Below the pieces are notes generated by a model. It was given only the letters and a program-made list of their open reading frames with translations. It did no database searches and had not been told where the DNA came from. The position numbers and the translations under genes were made by a program. Positions 7,403-15,745 of a DNA stretch of 58,411 nucleotides are shown here, piece after piece. This DNA comes from a virus: IMG/VR virus record IMGVR_UViG_3300034072_001300, positions 1 through 58,411 of that record. One strand, given 5' to 3'. How positions within the stretch are numbered: the stretch's first letter is position 1; each line of letters begins with the position of its first letter.

Positions 7403-8691
7403 TGAATATAACAAATTTAAAAGAACTTTTAAAATACAGTTATATTTCTGAAATACCTGTTCTAATAAATGGTAAGCACGGTATTGGTAAATCTTCAGTA
7501 GTTAAGCAATTTGGTCATGAAAATAATCTACATGTTGAAGTATTAAATCTTTCATTAATGGAACCAGCAGATTTATTAGGTATGCCTGATTCAGATAAAG
7601 AATTAAATAGAACAATTTGGTTGGAACCCGAATGGTTCCAAGAAATTATTGATAAAGCTTGGCCAATAAATTTTTATTTTGATGATTTAGAATTTACCGA
7701 TAAAGATTTTGAGAAATATATAATAGAAAATTTAGATGTTTCACAAACAATTAAAAGAAAAGAACTAAATAAATTATATTGTTCTTATTATAAGATATTA
7801 AGTAAAGATTTAGAATTAGTGAAGAATCAAAATTTTGTTAGTTGTAAAAAATCTATAAATTCAATTTTATTTTTAGATGAATTAAATAGAGCAAATTCCG
7901 ATGTTAGACAACCAGCATTACAATTAACTTTAGATAAAAAATTACAATGCCATGAATTACCATATATTAAAGGTAAAAGAACATTTATTGTTGCAGCTAT
8001 AAATCCCGCTGATTTATATCAAACGGATGAATTGGATATGGCTCTTTTAGATAGATTTTTACTTGTTGATTTAGAAGTAGACGTAAATGATTGGTTAAAA
8101 TATGGCGCTATTACACAAATAAATGAGTGTATTTTAAGCTATATTGCGGAAAAACCAGAAAACTTACATTATATATCAGAAGATATAACATTAAAAGGTG
8201 CTTCTCCAAGGTCTTGGGAAGAATTATCAGAACTTTTAAAAAATACTATAAAAAATCCGATAGTACTAGAAGGGATTATAAAGGGTAAGTTAGGAAGTTA
8301 TATAGGAACTGAATTTTATGTGTATTATAAAAAGTTTAAAGATTTATTTAAAATTGATGATTTAGTAAAAACAGTTTTCGATAATTCTAAAAAGGATGTT
8401 TCAGAAATATCTAATATATTAAAGGAACAAACGAAAAACATAGACACAATAAGAAAACAAGCATTATTAAATCATTTGTTAATATTGGCTTCTACTGAAT
8501 TGGAATCAAAAAATTATAATATAATTAGTTTAAGTTTAATTTCTTTTTTAAATTCTTTAAATTTTGAAATAAGCATTATGTTCATTAAAAAATTAAAAAA
8601 TTCTGACTATGATTTATATAATAATTTAGTTCTTTTAGATGAAAAAATAAACGCTAAAAAATTCTTTAATGCATTAGTTCAATATAGTTAA
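7402..8691 (+). CDS. MoxR/CobS-type AAA+ ATPase
   Basis: A 429-residue protein with Walker A GKHGIGKSS (24-32), Walker B SILFLDELNRA (D159, E160) and sensor 1 TFIVAAINPAD. LLDRFL, a few residues later, carries an arginine-finger candidate. The ELNRA sequence and the segment after the P-loop (LSLMEPADLLGMP) are typical of the MoxR/dynein-related group, which often remodels a partner protein with a metal-binding domain. The C-terminal 180 residues are helical and unassigned. Similar ATPases are common in T4-like phages but their role is not settled. It is translationally coupled to the coiled-coil protein. Confidence 0.85.
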   Translation: MNITNLKELLKYSYISEIPVLINGKHGIGKSSVVKQFGHENNLHVEVLNLSLMEPADLLGMPDSDKELNRTIWLEPEWFQEIIDKAWPINFYFDDLEFTDKDFEKYIIENLDVSQTIKRKELNKLYCSYYKILSKDLELVKNQNFVSCKKSINSILFLDELNRANSDVRQPALQLTLDKKLQCHELPYIKGKRTFIVAAINPADLYQTDELDMALLDRFLLVDLEVDVNDWLKYGAITQINECILSYIAEKPENLHYISEDITLKGASPRSWEELSELLKNTIKNPIVLEGIIKGKLGSYIGTEFYVYYKKFKDLFKIDDLVKTVFDNSKKDVSEISNILKEQTKNIDTIRKQALLNHLLILASTELESKNYNIISLSLISFLNSLNFEISIMFIKKLKNSDYDLYNNLVLLDEKINAKKFFNALVQYS

Positions 8692-8696
8692 TTCTT

Positions 8697-8704
8697 TATA
8701 AATA
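8697..8704 (+). promoter_or_regulatory. T4-type late promoter motif
   Basis: TATAAATA 19 bases before the i-spanin ATG, as expected for lysis genes. Confidence 0.65.
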
Positions 8705-8722
8705 ATTTTAAAAGGAGTAACT

Positions 8723-9193
8723 ATGGGTACTATAAAAAGTGCATTTTATATTATTATAGGTCTTGCTATTATTAGCTCTATATGGTGGGTTTATGATTTA
8801 TACAAAGAAAATCAGATTCTAACATTAAATAATCAAAAATTGGAATTTAGTATTACTGAACAAGATAAAGTAATTAAACAAAAAGAAAAAGATTTGGTTG
8901 ATAAAGAAAGAATTCAAAATGAACATAAAATTGTTGTACAAAATTTAGAAAATGAGAAATTTGAATTAGAACAAAAATTTACCAAAGAAAAAACAGTGAC
9001 TGTTATTATAGATAATAAAGAAACAAAAATAAAAAAACAAAGAGATATTGGTAAATTGGCTGTCGTAAAACCAAAAATGGTTCAAACAGTCATCAATAAA
9101 GGAACTATTAAAGAATTTAGATGCTTAGAAGCTATTACAAATCCAGAATTTAAAAATTTTGATAATTTACAAGGAGTTCAAGAATGCAAATAA
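8723..9193 (+). CDS. inner-membrane spanin (Rz-like)
   Basis: The protein has one N-terminal membrane segment (about residues 5-25, AFYIIIGLAIISSIWWVY). A long periplasmic coiled coil (30-115) and a cysteine-containing tail follow. This layout plus the overlapping lipoprotein gene is the classic Rz/Rz1 arrangement that fuses inner and outer membranes at the last step of lysis. At 156 residues it has the usual length. AAAAGGAG precedes the ATG and a late promoter lies upstream. Confidence 0.8.
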   Translation: MGTIKSAFYIIIGLAIISSIWWVYDLYKENQILTLNNQKLEFSITEQDKVIKQKEKDLVDKERIQNEHKIVVQNLENEKFELEQKFTKEKTVTVIIDNKETKIKKQRDIGKLAVVKPKMVQTVINKGTIKEFRCLEAITNPEFKNFDNLQGVQECK

Positions 9194-9537
9194 AGCAAAT
9201 AATTAAAAATATTATTTTAGCAAGTTCATTATTATTTATTACAGGTTGTTCAACAAAAACAATAGATATTAAAACAACTGAATCGCAAAGAACAAAATTA
9301 AATTTAAGTGAACCAAATGCAGTAAATTTAAAAGATGTTAATTTTTTAATAATAACACAACAAAACACAAATGAAGTTTTTAAACAGTTAGAAACATCAA
9401 ATAAAGATAAAGTTCTAATTGGGTTAACAGATGAAGATTATATTAAAATGTCTGAAAATCTCCTTGAATTAAAGAGATATATTTTAGAACAAAGAAAAAT
9501 TATAAATTCTTATAAAGAATATTATGAATCTAATTAA
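9184..9537 (+). CDS. outer-membrane spanin lipoprotein (Rz1-like)
   Basis: The signal sequence ends in a lipobox LFITGC (Cys22), so the mature protein is a lipoprotein with S-T at +2/+3, consistent with outer-membrane sorting. A middle segment NLSEPNAVNLKDVNFLIIT resembles o-spanins of other T4-like phages. The start overlaps the end of the i-spanin gene by 10 bases in another frame. It would join the i-spanin across the periplasm. Confidence 0.8.
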   Translation: MQIKQIIKNIILASSLLFITGCSTKTIDIKTTESQRTKLNLSEPNAVNLKDVNFLIITQQNTNEVFKQLETSNKDKVLIGLTDEDYIKMSENLLELKRYILEQRKIINSYKEYYESN

Positions 9538-9542
9538 TTTAG

Positions 9543-9566
9543 GTTTAATACTATTTAGTATATAAT
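9543..9566 (+). promoter_or_regulatory. middle-type promoter (GTTTAA-N12-TATAAT)
   Basis: GTTTAA, 12 bases, TATAAT before the gene at 9585. Confidence 0.5.
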
Positions 9567-9584
9567 TAAATAAAGAAGGAAATA

Positions 9585-10235
9585 ATGCTAAAGTTCAGAG
9601 AATGGTTAAAAGAAAAGGAATTAAATGAAATGTCACCAGTAAAAATGATGGGAAATGCACCATTTGAAAGTTTAGGAAATTTATCGAAAAGTAAAAACTC
9701 ATTAGAAGAAGACTATATTAAAATTGCGGAATTAAATGAATATGATGTTGTTTATAAGCACAAGAAATTAGAATTAATAATTGTTGTTAGAGAATTTTTT
9801 GAAGAATTACGACAAGAGATTAGATATGCTATTATAGCAGAAATGAGTTTTAAAATAGATAAAATAAAATCAACAAATAAATTAATAAACAATAAAGAAG
9901 CAGTAATTTTAAAGACTATAAATGTTAGAGAAGCAAATAGAAGACAAAATATAGCATCTAAACTATATTTACTACTTTCTGAGTATTATATTGTTATTTC
10001 AGACAGTGTTCAATATGAAGGAGCAGTAAAACTTTGGAAATCATTTATAAGAATTCCAAATATAGTTCTTTATATTTGGGATGAGCAAGAAGATAAAATT
10101 ATTTCAAAAATGACTTCTAAAACCCATGATAATGCAATTTGGAGTAATGGTGATTTAAAAGATTATTCTAAAATGAAAGTAAGATTAATTTTAATAAATG
10201 CAGATAGTAAAAATAATTCAAATAAAGATAATTAA
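9585..10235 (+). CDS. GNAT-like protein with capsid-targeting-like N-terminus (paralogue 2)
   Basis: The first residues, MLKFREWLKEKELNEMS, match the layout of the T4 capsid targeting sequence (MKTYQEFIAEA): aromatic, x, E, aromatic, hydrophobic, x, E. LNE followed by M would be a plausible site for a gp21-type prohead protease, which cuts after hydrophobic-x-E. The rest is GNAT-like: NRRQNIASKLYLLLS, then DSVQYEGAVKLWKSF, ending with KVRLILIN. If packaged, the enzyme would enter the cell with the DNA. It is 216 residues long and sits between the spanins and ClpP. The substrate is unknown. Confidence 0.65.
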   Translation: MLKFREWLKEKELNEMSPVKMMGNAPFESLGNLSKSKNSLEEDYIKIAELNEYDVVYKHKKLELIIVVREFFEELRQEIRYAIIAEMSFKIDKIKSTNKLINNKEAVILKTINVREANRRQNIASKLYLLLSEYYIVISDSVQYEGAVKLWKSFIRIPNIVLYIWDEQEDKIISKMTSKTHDNAIWSNGDLKDYSKMKVRLILINADSKNNSNKDN

Positions 10236-10253
10236 TACTATTTAGTATATAAT
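10230..10253 (+). promoter_or_regulatory. middle-type promoter (AATTAA-N12-TATAAT)
   Basis: AATTAA, 12 bases including TTTAGTA, then TATAAT before clpP at 10272. Confidence 0.5.
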
Positions 10254-10271
10254 AAAACAAAAAGGAGATTA

Positions 10272-10853
10272 ATGTATCACACACCATATATTACAAAACA
10301 AATAGGAAGATCAACAAAATTAATTGATATTCCAACAGAAATGCTTTCACAAAGAATTATTTACTTAGGAACAGAAATAAATGATTATGTTGCAAATAGT
10401 ATTATTCAACAAATGATGTGGTTAGCAACAGTTAGTGAAGATGATATTGATTTATATATCCAAAGTCCAGGCGGTTCTGTATATGCTGGCTATAGCATAA
10501 AAGATTGTATGGATATTCTTGCTAAAAAAGGCATAAAAGTTAATACAATTGGAACTGGTTTGGTTGCAAGTATGGGTGCTTATCTATTATCGGCCGGTAC
10601 AGGTAAAAGAAAAGCAACAAAAAATTGTAGAATAATGCTTCACTCAGTATCTAGTGGTACAAGAGGAACAATCCATGATATGACTGTTGATTTTGAAGAA
10701 TCTAAATTTTTAAATGATTCTTTGATGGTTGATATTTCTAACTTCACAAAAAGTAAAAGTACAGTTGAAGATATTAGAAAAAAATGTGAAAGAGATTGTT
10801 ATATGTCTGCAGAAGAAGCAATTAAAATAGGATTAATAGATGAAAAAATTTAG
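10272..10853 (+). CDS. ClpP-like serine protease
   Basis: A 193-residue ClpP-fold peptidase. QSPGGSVYAG (64-73) is the oxyanion-hole loop. The catalytic triad is Ser100 in GLVASMGAYLLSAG, His124 in RIMLHSVSSG and Asp175 in ERDCYMSA. The length matches bacterial ClpP. No ClpX/ClpA partner is seen in the window. Phage ClpP-like enzymes sometimes act as prohead proteases; that is possible here given the capsid-tag genes next to it, but T4 uses gp21 instead. Its end overlaps the next start by 14 bases. Confidence 0.88.
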   Translation: MYHTPYITKQIGRSTKLIDIPTEMLSQRIIYLGTEINDYVANSIIQQMMWLATVSEDDIDLYIQSPGGSVYAGYSIKDCMDILAKKGIKVNTIGTGLVASMGAYLLSAGTGKRKATKNCRIMLHSVSSGTRGTIHDMTVDFEESKFLNDSLMVDISNFTKSKSTVEDIRKKCERDCYMSAEEAIKIGLIDEKI

Positions 10854-11373
10854 CGAAATAATTATTGAAAACATTATTAAATTTCAAAGAGAAAATAACT
10901 CTTCAATAGTAGAAAATACATTTAGAGTTGGGACAGAATATTGGTGTAAATACTGGGAGGGTCTAAAGGAAAATAAACAAAAATATTTATCAGAATTAAA
11001 TGAGTTCGAAAAAGAAATCTTGGAAACAGATATTGGTCTTAAAGCAATATATGAAAATGAAGAAGTTCTTTTAGATTATCCTTATATAAATGAGAAATAT
11101 GAAGATGTTGAATTAAATTCACCAAAACGAGGTGGTGATAAGAAATTTTATGTTTATGTTAAAAATGATAAAGGTAATATTGTTAAAGTTCAATTTGGTG
11201 ATACTACTGGTCTAAAAGTGAAAATAAATGATAAAGAAGCAGCTAAAAGTTTTGCAGCTAGGCACCAATGCGAACTAAAAACAGATAAAACAACACCTGG
11301 CTATTGGGCTTGTAGAGTACCTAGATACGCAAAACAATTAGGATTAGAAGGCGGCGGGAATTACTGGTGGTAA
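10840..11373 (+). CDS. conserved phage protein with GGGNYWW C-terminal domain
   Basis: The N-terminal half is helical and acidic. The C-terminal half (about 92-177) is a compact domain: SPKRGGDKKFYVYVKNDKG, FGDTTGLKVKINDKEAAKSF, AARHQCELKTDKTTPGYWAC, RVPRYAKQLGLEGGGNYWW. I recall closely similar domains in many T4-like and cyanophage genomes without an assigned role. C-terminal aromatic residues are kept. The gene overlaps clpP and is followed after one base by the cupin-like gene, so the three are one operon. It may be a head or protease-linked protein, by position only. Confidence 0.6.
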   Translation: MKKFSEIIIENIIKFQRENNSSIVENTFRVGTEYWCKYWEGLKENKQKYLSELNEFEKEILETDIGLKAIYENEEVLLDYPYINEKYEDVELNSPKRGGDKKFYVYVKNDKGNIVKVQFGDTTGLKVKINDKEAAKSFAARHQCELKTDKTTPGYWACRVPRYAKQLGLEGGGNYWW

Positions 11374-11374
11374 T

Positions 11375-11659
11375 ATGAAATATTGTCTTACTAAAAATAA
11401 AGAAAATCCATATACGTATAAAGGACATTTAAGAATATTTTCTAAAGAATTAAATTCAAATGAACTTAAATGGCATAGAGACCGAGGTGATAGATTTATT
11501 AAAGTTATCTCTGGGGAAAATTGGTATTTGCAGTTTGATAATTGTGTACCAATTTTGCTTTTAAAGAATAAAATTTATAAAATACCTTCATCAGCTTATC
11601 ATAGATTAATAAATAATTCCAATACAGATTTAAGAATTAAAATATTAACAAAAATATAA
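11375..11659 (+). CDS. small cupin-like protein (94 aa)
   Basis: One compact beta-barrel pattern: ELKWHRDRGDRFIKVISGENWYLQFDN, then IPSSAYHRLINNSNTDLRIKI. His34 and His77 could be metal ligands, but the canonical cupin motif 1 is not complete. Similar small cupins occur near the DUF-type protein in T4-like phages, as far as I recall. The start lies one base after the previous stop. Confidence 0.55.
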   Translation: MKYCLTKNKENPYTYKGHLRIFSKELNSNELKWHRDRGDRFIKVISGENWYLQFDNCVPILLLKNKIYKIPSSAYHRLINNSNTDLRIKILTKI

Positions 11660-11662
11660 ATA
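11655..11662 (+). promoter_or_regulatory. T4-type late promoter motif
   Basis: TATAAATA 20 bases before the ATG at 11682. It would drive the two capsid-tagged genes that follow. Confidence 0.65.
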
Positions 11663-11681
11663 ATATAAAAAGGAAATAAAT

Positions 11682-12050
11682 ATGGGTCAATTTAGAGAAT
11701 ATTTAAACAATTTAGGTTTAGATAAAGAATTATCCGAAGCATTTAAAAATACAGCTATTCCTACAAAAATTCTTGGATTCAAAGAAGATTATATAATTAA
11801 TCAAGTTCTAAAAGATACAATTGATATTTTTGATAAGGATGGTGAATTTGTTACACTAAAACCAAAAGATTCTTTATTTAAAGAACTTGAGAAAATTATT
11901 CAAAATTCAGAAATTACAAAATACTATGATTATAAAAAAGAATTTGATCACAATAAGTACTATATTAAAAATGATTGGGATTCAGATTATGTTGTTACAA
12001 AAATTGTTGGTGATTTGCCAATAAATAAAATCAAAAAACTATTTAACTAG
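11682..12050 (+). CDS. unknown protein with possible capsid-targeting N-terminus (122 aa)
   Basis: It begins MGQFREYLNNLGLDKELSEAFKN. FREYL matches the aromatic-x-E-aromatic-hydrophobic pattern of the capsid tags, although the following E is replaced by N. LSE followed by A (17-20) fits a gp21-type cleavage site. The rest has no family I recognise. A late promoter motif upstream and the ferritin-like gene 10 bases downstream support a virion role. Confidence 0.55.
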   Translation: MGQFREYLNNLGLDKELSEAFKNTAIPTKILGFKEDYIINQVLKDTIDIFDKDGEFVTLKPKDSLFKELEKIIQNSEITKYYDYKKEFDHNKYYIKNDWDSDYVVTKIVGDLPINKIKKLFN

Positions 12051-12060
12051 GAGAAAAATT

Positions 12061-12516
12061 ATGATTAAATTCAAAGATTGGATGGCTGAAAAAGAAGCAG
12101 CTAAAAATATTAACGAAAAAATCACAACTGGATCAGATACCGGTAACATTAATATGTTATTAACAGAAACGTTACATTTTGCAAATCAAATTCACGTTTG
12201 GCATTGGTTAGCTAAAAGCGGGCAAAAACACACCGCATTAGGAGCTTTTTACGCAGTATTAAGAGAATCTATAGATGGTATTGCAGAAACTTTAATCGCT
12301 CAAGGTATTACACCTGTTTCTAGAGGTTCTAAGACATTAGATGTTATGTATTCAGATGACGTAATAACATATCAAACAAATGAATATAGACAATTTATTA
12401 CAAATTTAATTGATGAAATTTCAGTTGATAAAACAGATATTTCAAATCTTAGAGATGCCTTAGTTGATATTCAAGAAGAAATTGATAAATTTATTTATCA
12501 ATTTGATTTAGAATAA
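12061..12516 (+). CDS. Dps/ferritin-like protein with capsid-targeting-like N-terminus
   Basis: Residues 1-14 read MIKFKDWMAEKEAA, close to the T4 capsid tag; MAE followed by K, or KEA, could be a processing region. The remaining 130 residues are a helical bundle: NMLLTETLHFANQIHVWHWL, KHTALGAFYAVLRESIDGIAETL. The H-x-W-H and E-x-x-D-x-x-A-E layout recalls Dps/ferritin-like proteins (DUF5856-type in phages). It may bind iron or protect DNA, and would be packaged if the tag works. It follows the late-promoter gene at 11682. Confidence 0.7.
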   Translation: MIKFKDWMAEKEAAKNINEKITTGSDTGNINMLLTETLHFANQIHVWHWLAKSGQKHTALGAFYAVLRESIDGIAETLIAQGITPVSRGSKTLDVMYSDDVITYQTNEYRQFITNLIDEISVDKTDISNLRDALVDIQEEIDKFIYQFDLE

Positions 12517-12529
12517 TCTAAATTTAAGA

Positions 12530-12553
12530 AATTAATCTTTTGTTGTATATAAT
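12530..12553 (+). promoter_or_regulatory. middle-type promoter (AATTAA-N12-TATAAT)
   Basis: AATTAA, 12 bases ending TTGTTGTA, then TATAAT before the gene at 12579. Confidence 0.5.
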
Positions 12554-12578
12554 TTTAAAAATACAATGAAAGGTTAAA

Positions 12579-13667
12579 ATGCAACAAGCAAATCAAACAC
12601 AAAAAATATTAAATATACAACTTTTTGCCGGTCCTTGTACTGGCAAATCTACAATATCATCTGGGTTATTTTACAATATGAAAATTCAGGGGTACAGTGT
12701 TGAGTTTATTGCAGAATATGCAAAAGGTTTAACATACTCACAAGACTACACAAAACTTAAAGATCAATTAATGGTTTTTGCAAATCAATATCACAAATTT
12801 TTCAGAACTAAAGATTCAAATATAGATTATTTAATACATGAAAGTCCTGCCCTAATGACTTTAGCATATTTTACGGAAGATGAAATAATTAAAGAAGAAT
12901 TTTTTAGCCCTTTAGTTGTTAATATGTATAATAATATGAATAATCTAAATATATTTTTAGAAAGAAATTTAGATAATGGGTACCAGCAATTTGGTAGAAA
13001 TCAAACATTGGAAGAAGCAATTGAAATAGATAATAAAATTTTAAAAATTCTAGATTATAATAATATTCAGTATATTAAAATAAAATCCGATAATAATGCT
13101 GTTGGAAAAATATTAGAAATTATAGAATCAATCAAAAATAAAGCTATAGATTTACACAATAATAATTTGGAATTTATTCATATTGGCAATTTAACAAATA
13201 AAATAACAAACACAGAATTTATAAATTATTGTAAAGAATTGGCAGTAAAATATAAATTAAATGGTAGAACATTTAAAGATGTTTTAGAACACACAATTTA
13301 TGGTGAAGCAATTGAAGATGCTGTTTGTAAAAAATTTGGATTAACAAAAATACCATTTGAAATTTCTGAATATGACGCAGAAAAAGACGGAAAGAAATAT
13401 GAAATAAAACACACTATAAGTGAATCTGATTGGTGGGTTTTTAATCCAGATGGATATCAATTCTTTTTTCAAAATGCTAAAAATTTAGATTATATAGTTC
13501 TTATATATCTAAACAAACAAACAAATGATATTTATTTGAAATATGTTGCAAATGCAAAAACATTTAAAGATTATTGCAGAAAAAGTTCATATAATGAAAA
13601 ATATATTTATGATGTTAGAAGTGCAGAAATAAATAATGAAGTAAAAAGCTACAAGATACAAAATTAA
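12579..13667 (+). CDS. NadR-like P-loop kinase fused to a putative PD-(D/E)XK nuclease domain
   Basis: Residues 10-185 are an AAA_28/NadR-type P-loop domain: IQLFAGPCTGKSTIS with Walker A GPCTGKST (18-25), then EFIAEYAKGL and IHESPALM. In NadR this domain phosphorylates nicotinamide riboside; in phages its role is not firmly known. Residues about 205-362 form a separate domain: YGEAIEDAVCKKFG (helix with E243/E246), then EYDAEKDGKKYEIKHTI. The D266 or D270 followed by E275-I-K277 fits the PD-(D/E)XK nuclease core, with a later strand LDYIVLIYL. The kinase part alone is the size of stand-alone phage homologues, so the second half is an addition. The target of the nuclease is unknown. Confidence 0.7.
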   Translation: MQQANQTQKILNIQLFAGPCTGKSTISSGLFYNMKIQGYSVEFIAEYAKGLTYSQDYTKLKDQLMVFANQYHKFFRTKDSNIDYLIHESPALMTLAYFTEDEIIKEEFFSPLVVNMYNNMNNLNIFLERNLDNGYQQFGRNQTLEEAIEIDNKILKILDYNNIQYIKIKSDNNAVGKILEIIESIKNKAIDLHNNNLEFIHIGNLTNKITNTEFINYCKELAVKYKLNGRTFKDVLEHTIYGEAIEDAVCKKFGLTKIPFEISEYDAEKDGKKYEIKHTISESDWWVFNPDGYQFFFQNAKNLDYIVLIYLNKQTNDIYLKYVANAKTFKDYCRKSSYNEKYIYDVRSAEINNEVKSYKIQN

Positions 13668-13712
13668 TAGCTTTTAGAATATAATAAAGAAACTTAAAAA
13701 TAAAGGATAAAA

Positions 13713-14126
13713 ATGCAAAACAAAATAAAAGAATTTGAAGCGGTTAGACAATGGGGTGCTATTAGAGGGATTGATGGAGCTTCGGCTGATATTCAATATC
13801 AGAGGTTCTTACAGGAAGGAATCGAAATACATAAAGCAATGGTTGAAAATGATGAAGAAGAATTCATTGATGCTATTGGGGATACAATAGTAACATTAAT
13901 TAATCTTGCAAAAACTAAAGGCTATAACGCTGAGGATTGTTTAGCAAAAGCATTTGAAGTTATTGAATTAAGAAAAGGATTAAATGTAAATGGATCATTT
14001 AATAGATACGCAAAATTATCTGATGAAGATAAAAAGATTTGTGATGAAAAACAAGGTAATCCAGGAAATCAATATTTTGAAAGAAATATGCTAAATAAAT
14101 TAGAACCAAAAGATTTTTTAAAATAA
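13713..14126 (+). CDS. MazG-like nucleotide pyrophosphohydrolase
   Basis: Residues 25-70 (IQYQRFLQEGIEIHKAMVEN, DEEEFIDAIGDTIVTLINLA) show the all-alpha MazG pattern of acidic pairs on two helices (ExxE and ExxxD/DxxD), which bind magnesium and hydrolyse NTPs or dNTPs to monophosphates. At 137 residues it is a single-domain form. Phage MazG proteins have been linked to dNTP or ppGpp pools, but the substrate is open here. Confidence 0.8.
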   Translation: MQNKIKEFEAVRQWGAIRGIDGASADIQYQRFLQEGIEIHKAMVENDEEEFIDAIGDTIVTLINLAKTKGYNAEDCLAKAFEVIELRKGLNVNGSFNRYAKLSDEDKKICDEKQGNPGNQYFERNMLNKLEPKDFLK

Positions 14127-14137
14127 CTTTTATATAG

Positions 14138-14161
14138 CTTTAAAACAATTTTTGATATAAT
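14138..14161 (+). promoter_or_regulatory. middle-type promoter (CTTTAA-N12-TATAAT)
   Basis: TATAGCTTTAA, 12 bases, TATAAT before the small gene at 14195. Confidence 0.6.
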
Positions 14162-14194
14162 TATAATTATAATTATAAAATAAAAGGATTAAAT

Positions 14195-14374
14195 ATGAAA
14201 AATGTATCAGAAATTGTTAACTACTTTGATGAAATATATCATATTAAATTAATTAAGAATATTATTTTAATTGATGGTATTAAAAATGGTATTATTCAAA
14301 ATGAAAGAATAGAATATAAATTTGAAAAAGTAGCAAAAGAAGTTTATAAAAGAATTTCTTGGGTTATGAAATAA
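14195..14374 (+). CDS. small hypothetical protein (59 aa)
   Basis: MKNVSEIVNYFDEIYHIKLI and a closing YKRISWVMK. AAGGA precedes the ATG and a middle-type promoter lies upstream. No family is recognised; it is rich in isoleucine and lysine. Confidence 0.6.
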   Translation: MKNVSEIVNYFDEIYHIKLIKNIILIDGIKNGIIQNERIEYKFEKVAKEVYKRISWVMK

Positions 14375-14390
14375 CTACAAAGGAACAAAT

Positions 14391-14726
14391 ATGAATTGGA
14401 ATGAAGAAGAACACAAATTATCAACAGAAGAAGTAGATAGATTTTTGCATGGGCCCATCGATGAATTAATAGATAATTTTCAAGAGTCACAATGGTTAAA
14501 ATATGATGAATCTTGTATGCATGTTAAATATTCATTGTTTATTAAATTGATTTATGATTTAATACTTCATGAGGGTTGGACAACAGAAATGATTAAATCT
14601 GATTTTGAAATTCATTTAGAAAATGTCAAAAGTATACTAAATAAAAATAATAAAGAAAAATCTGAACCAATTTCAGATGAAGAATATATTCAAAAACTTG
14701 AAAATATAATTAAAGAAAACTCTTAA
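14391..14726 (+). CDS. hypothetical acidic protein (111 aa)
   Basis: It begins MNWNEEEHKLSTEEVDRFL and is helical and acidic. AAGGA precedes the ATG. It is followed by a hairpin at 14737. No family is recognised. Confidence 0.7.
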   Translation: MNWNEEEHKLSTEEVDRFLHGPIDELIDNFQESQWLKYDESCMHVKYSLFIKLIYDLILHEGWTTEMIKSDFEIHLENVKSILNKNNKEKSEPISDEEYIQKLENIIKENS

Positions 14727-14736
14727 ATCTCAAATA

Positions 14737-14758
14737 AATCTAGGAATTCACCTAGATT
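14737..14758 (+). terminator. hairpin, possible terminator
   Basis: AATCTAGG, loop AATTCA, CCTAGATT: an 8-bp stem just after the stop of the preceding gene. No clear T-run follows, so termination is less certain. Confidence 0.45.
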
Positions 14759-14767
14759 CTCCCAAAA

Positions 14768-14791
14768 AATTAACATCTCTTATATTATAAT
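14768..14791 (+). promoter_or_regulatory. middle-type promoter (AATTAA-N12-TATAAT)
   Basis: AATTAACATCT then TTATATTATAAT, ahead of the clamp-loader ATPase. The AATTAACATCT form recurs at 22967. Confidence 0.6.
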
Positions 14792-14818
14792 AATCATATC
14801 AAAATTAAAAGGATAATA

Positions 14819-15745
14819 ATGAAAATAATAAACAACAAAAGCAGTATTTTCTACGAAAAATATAAACCTCAATGCATTGAAGATTTAATATTGCCGTCAG
14901 AATTAAAAAGTAAACTGCAAACATCAGTAAATACTCAAAAATTCCCTCACATGTTACTAGCGTCTTCGGTTGGTGGCACAGGAAAATCGGTGACCGCAAA
15001 TGCAATACTTAAAGAAATAGGTGGAGAAGCACTTTGGATAAATGCATCTTTAGAAAATGGTATTGATACATTAAGAGGAAAAATTCAAAAATTTGTAAGC
15101 ACAAGTTCGTTCGATGATAATATTAAAATTGTTGTAATGGATGAAGCAGATCATATGAGTGCGAACGCCTTAGCAGCCTTCAGAGGGTTCTTAGACGAAT
15201 TTGGTGATAATTGCGTATTTATTTTTACTTGTAACTTCAAAGAAAAAATTATAGAACCTTTATTAACAAGATTACAAATTTTTGATTTTAATAATTTCAG
15301 TAAAGAAGAAATGATTAAACCAATTTTTGAAAGACTTAAATTCATTCTTGAAAATGAAAATATTAAATATGAACCAAAAGATTTAGTTCCTGTAATCAAT
15401 ACATATTATCCAAGTATTAGAAATATGATTGGGGCGCTACAAAAATTATCTCATAATGGTGAATTTAAACTTGCAGATTTAGATGATACAAATATTTATG
15501 ATAAAGTTATGCAATTTGTAACTGTTCCGACATATCTTGATATGATTACCGAAGTTAATAAACTAAATGCACCAGAAAATATGTATACTTTTTTATATAA
15601 AAATGCGTCTAAATATTTTTCACAATCTGCATATCCAAAGGTGATTGTAACTATTGCTAAATATCAACATATGTCTAGTACAGTTAGAGATAGAAACCTC
15701 AATCTGGCAGCCTGTTTAACAGAATTGGTGGGGTTAAGACAATGA
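14819..15745 (+). CDS. clamp loader ATPase subunit (T4 gp44-like)
   Basis: A 308-residue AAA+ protein of the RFC/gp44 group that opens and loads the sliding clamp for the polymerase. It starts FYEKYKPQCIEDLILP (the typical KYRP-like lead). Walker A is GGTGKS (52-57) and Walker B is VVMDEADHMS (DEAD 108-111). IFTCNFKEKIIEPLLTRLQIF stands where sensor 1 and the SRC-like arginine finger occur. In T4 the small subunit gp62 follows directly; here the likely gp62 is about 15 kb away. Confidence 0.9.
   Translation: MKIINNKSSIFYEKYKPQCIEDLILPSELKSKLQTSVNTQKFPHMLLASSVGGTGKSVTANAILKEIGGEALWINASLENGIDTLRGKIQKFVSTSSFDDNIKIVVMDEADHMSANALAAFRGFLDEFGDNCVFIFTCNFKEKIIEPLLTRLQIFDFNNFSKEEMIKPIFERLKFILENENIKYEPKDLVPVINTYYPSIRNMIGALQKLSHNGEFKLADLDDTNIYDKVMQFVTVPTYLDMITEVNKLNAPENMYTFLYKNASKYFSQSAYPKVIVTIAKYQHMSSTVRDRNLNLAACLTELVGLRQ

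Noticed and set aside
10272-10853. Prohead protease gp21
   Set aside because: The triad and QSPGGSV loop are those of ClpP; gp21 belongs to another peptidase family.
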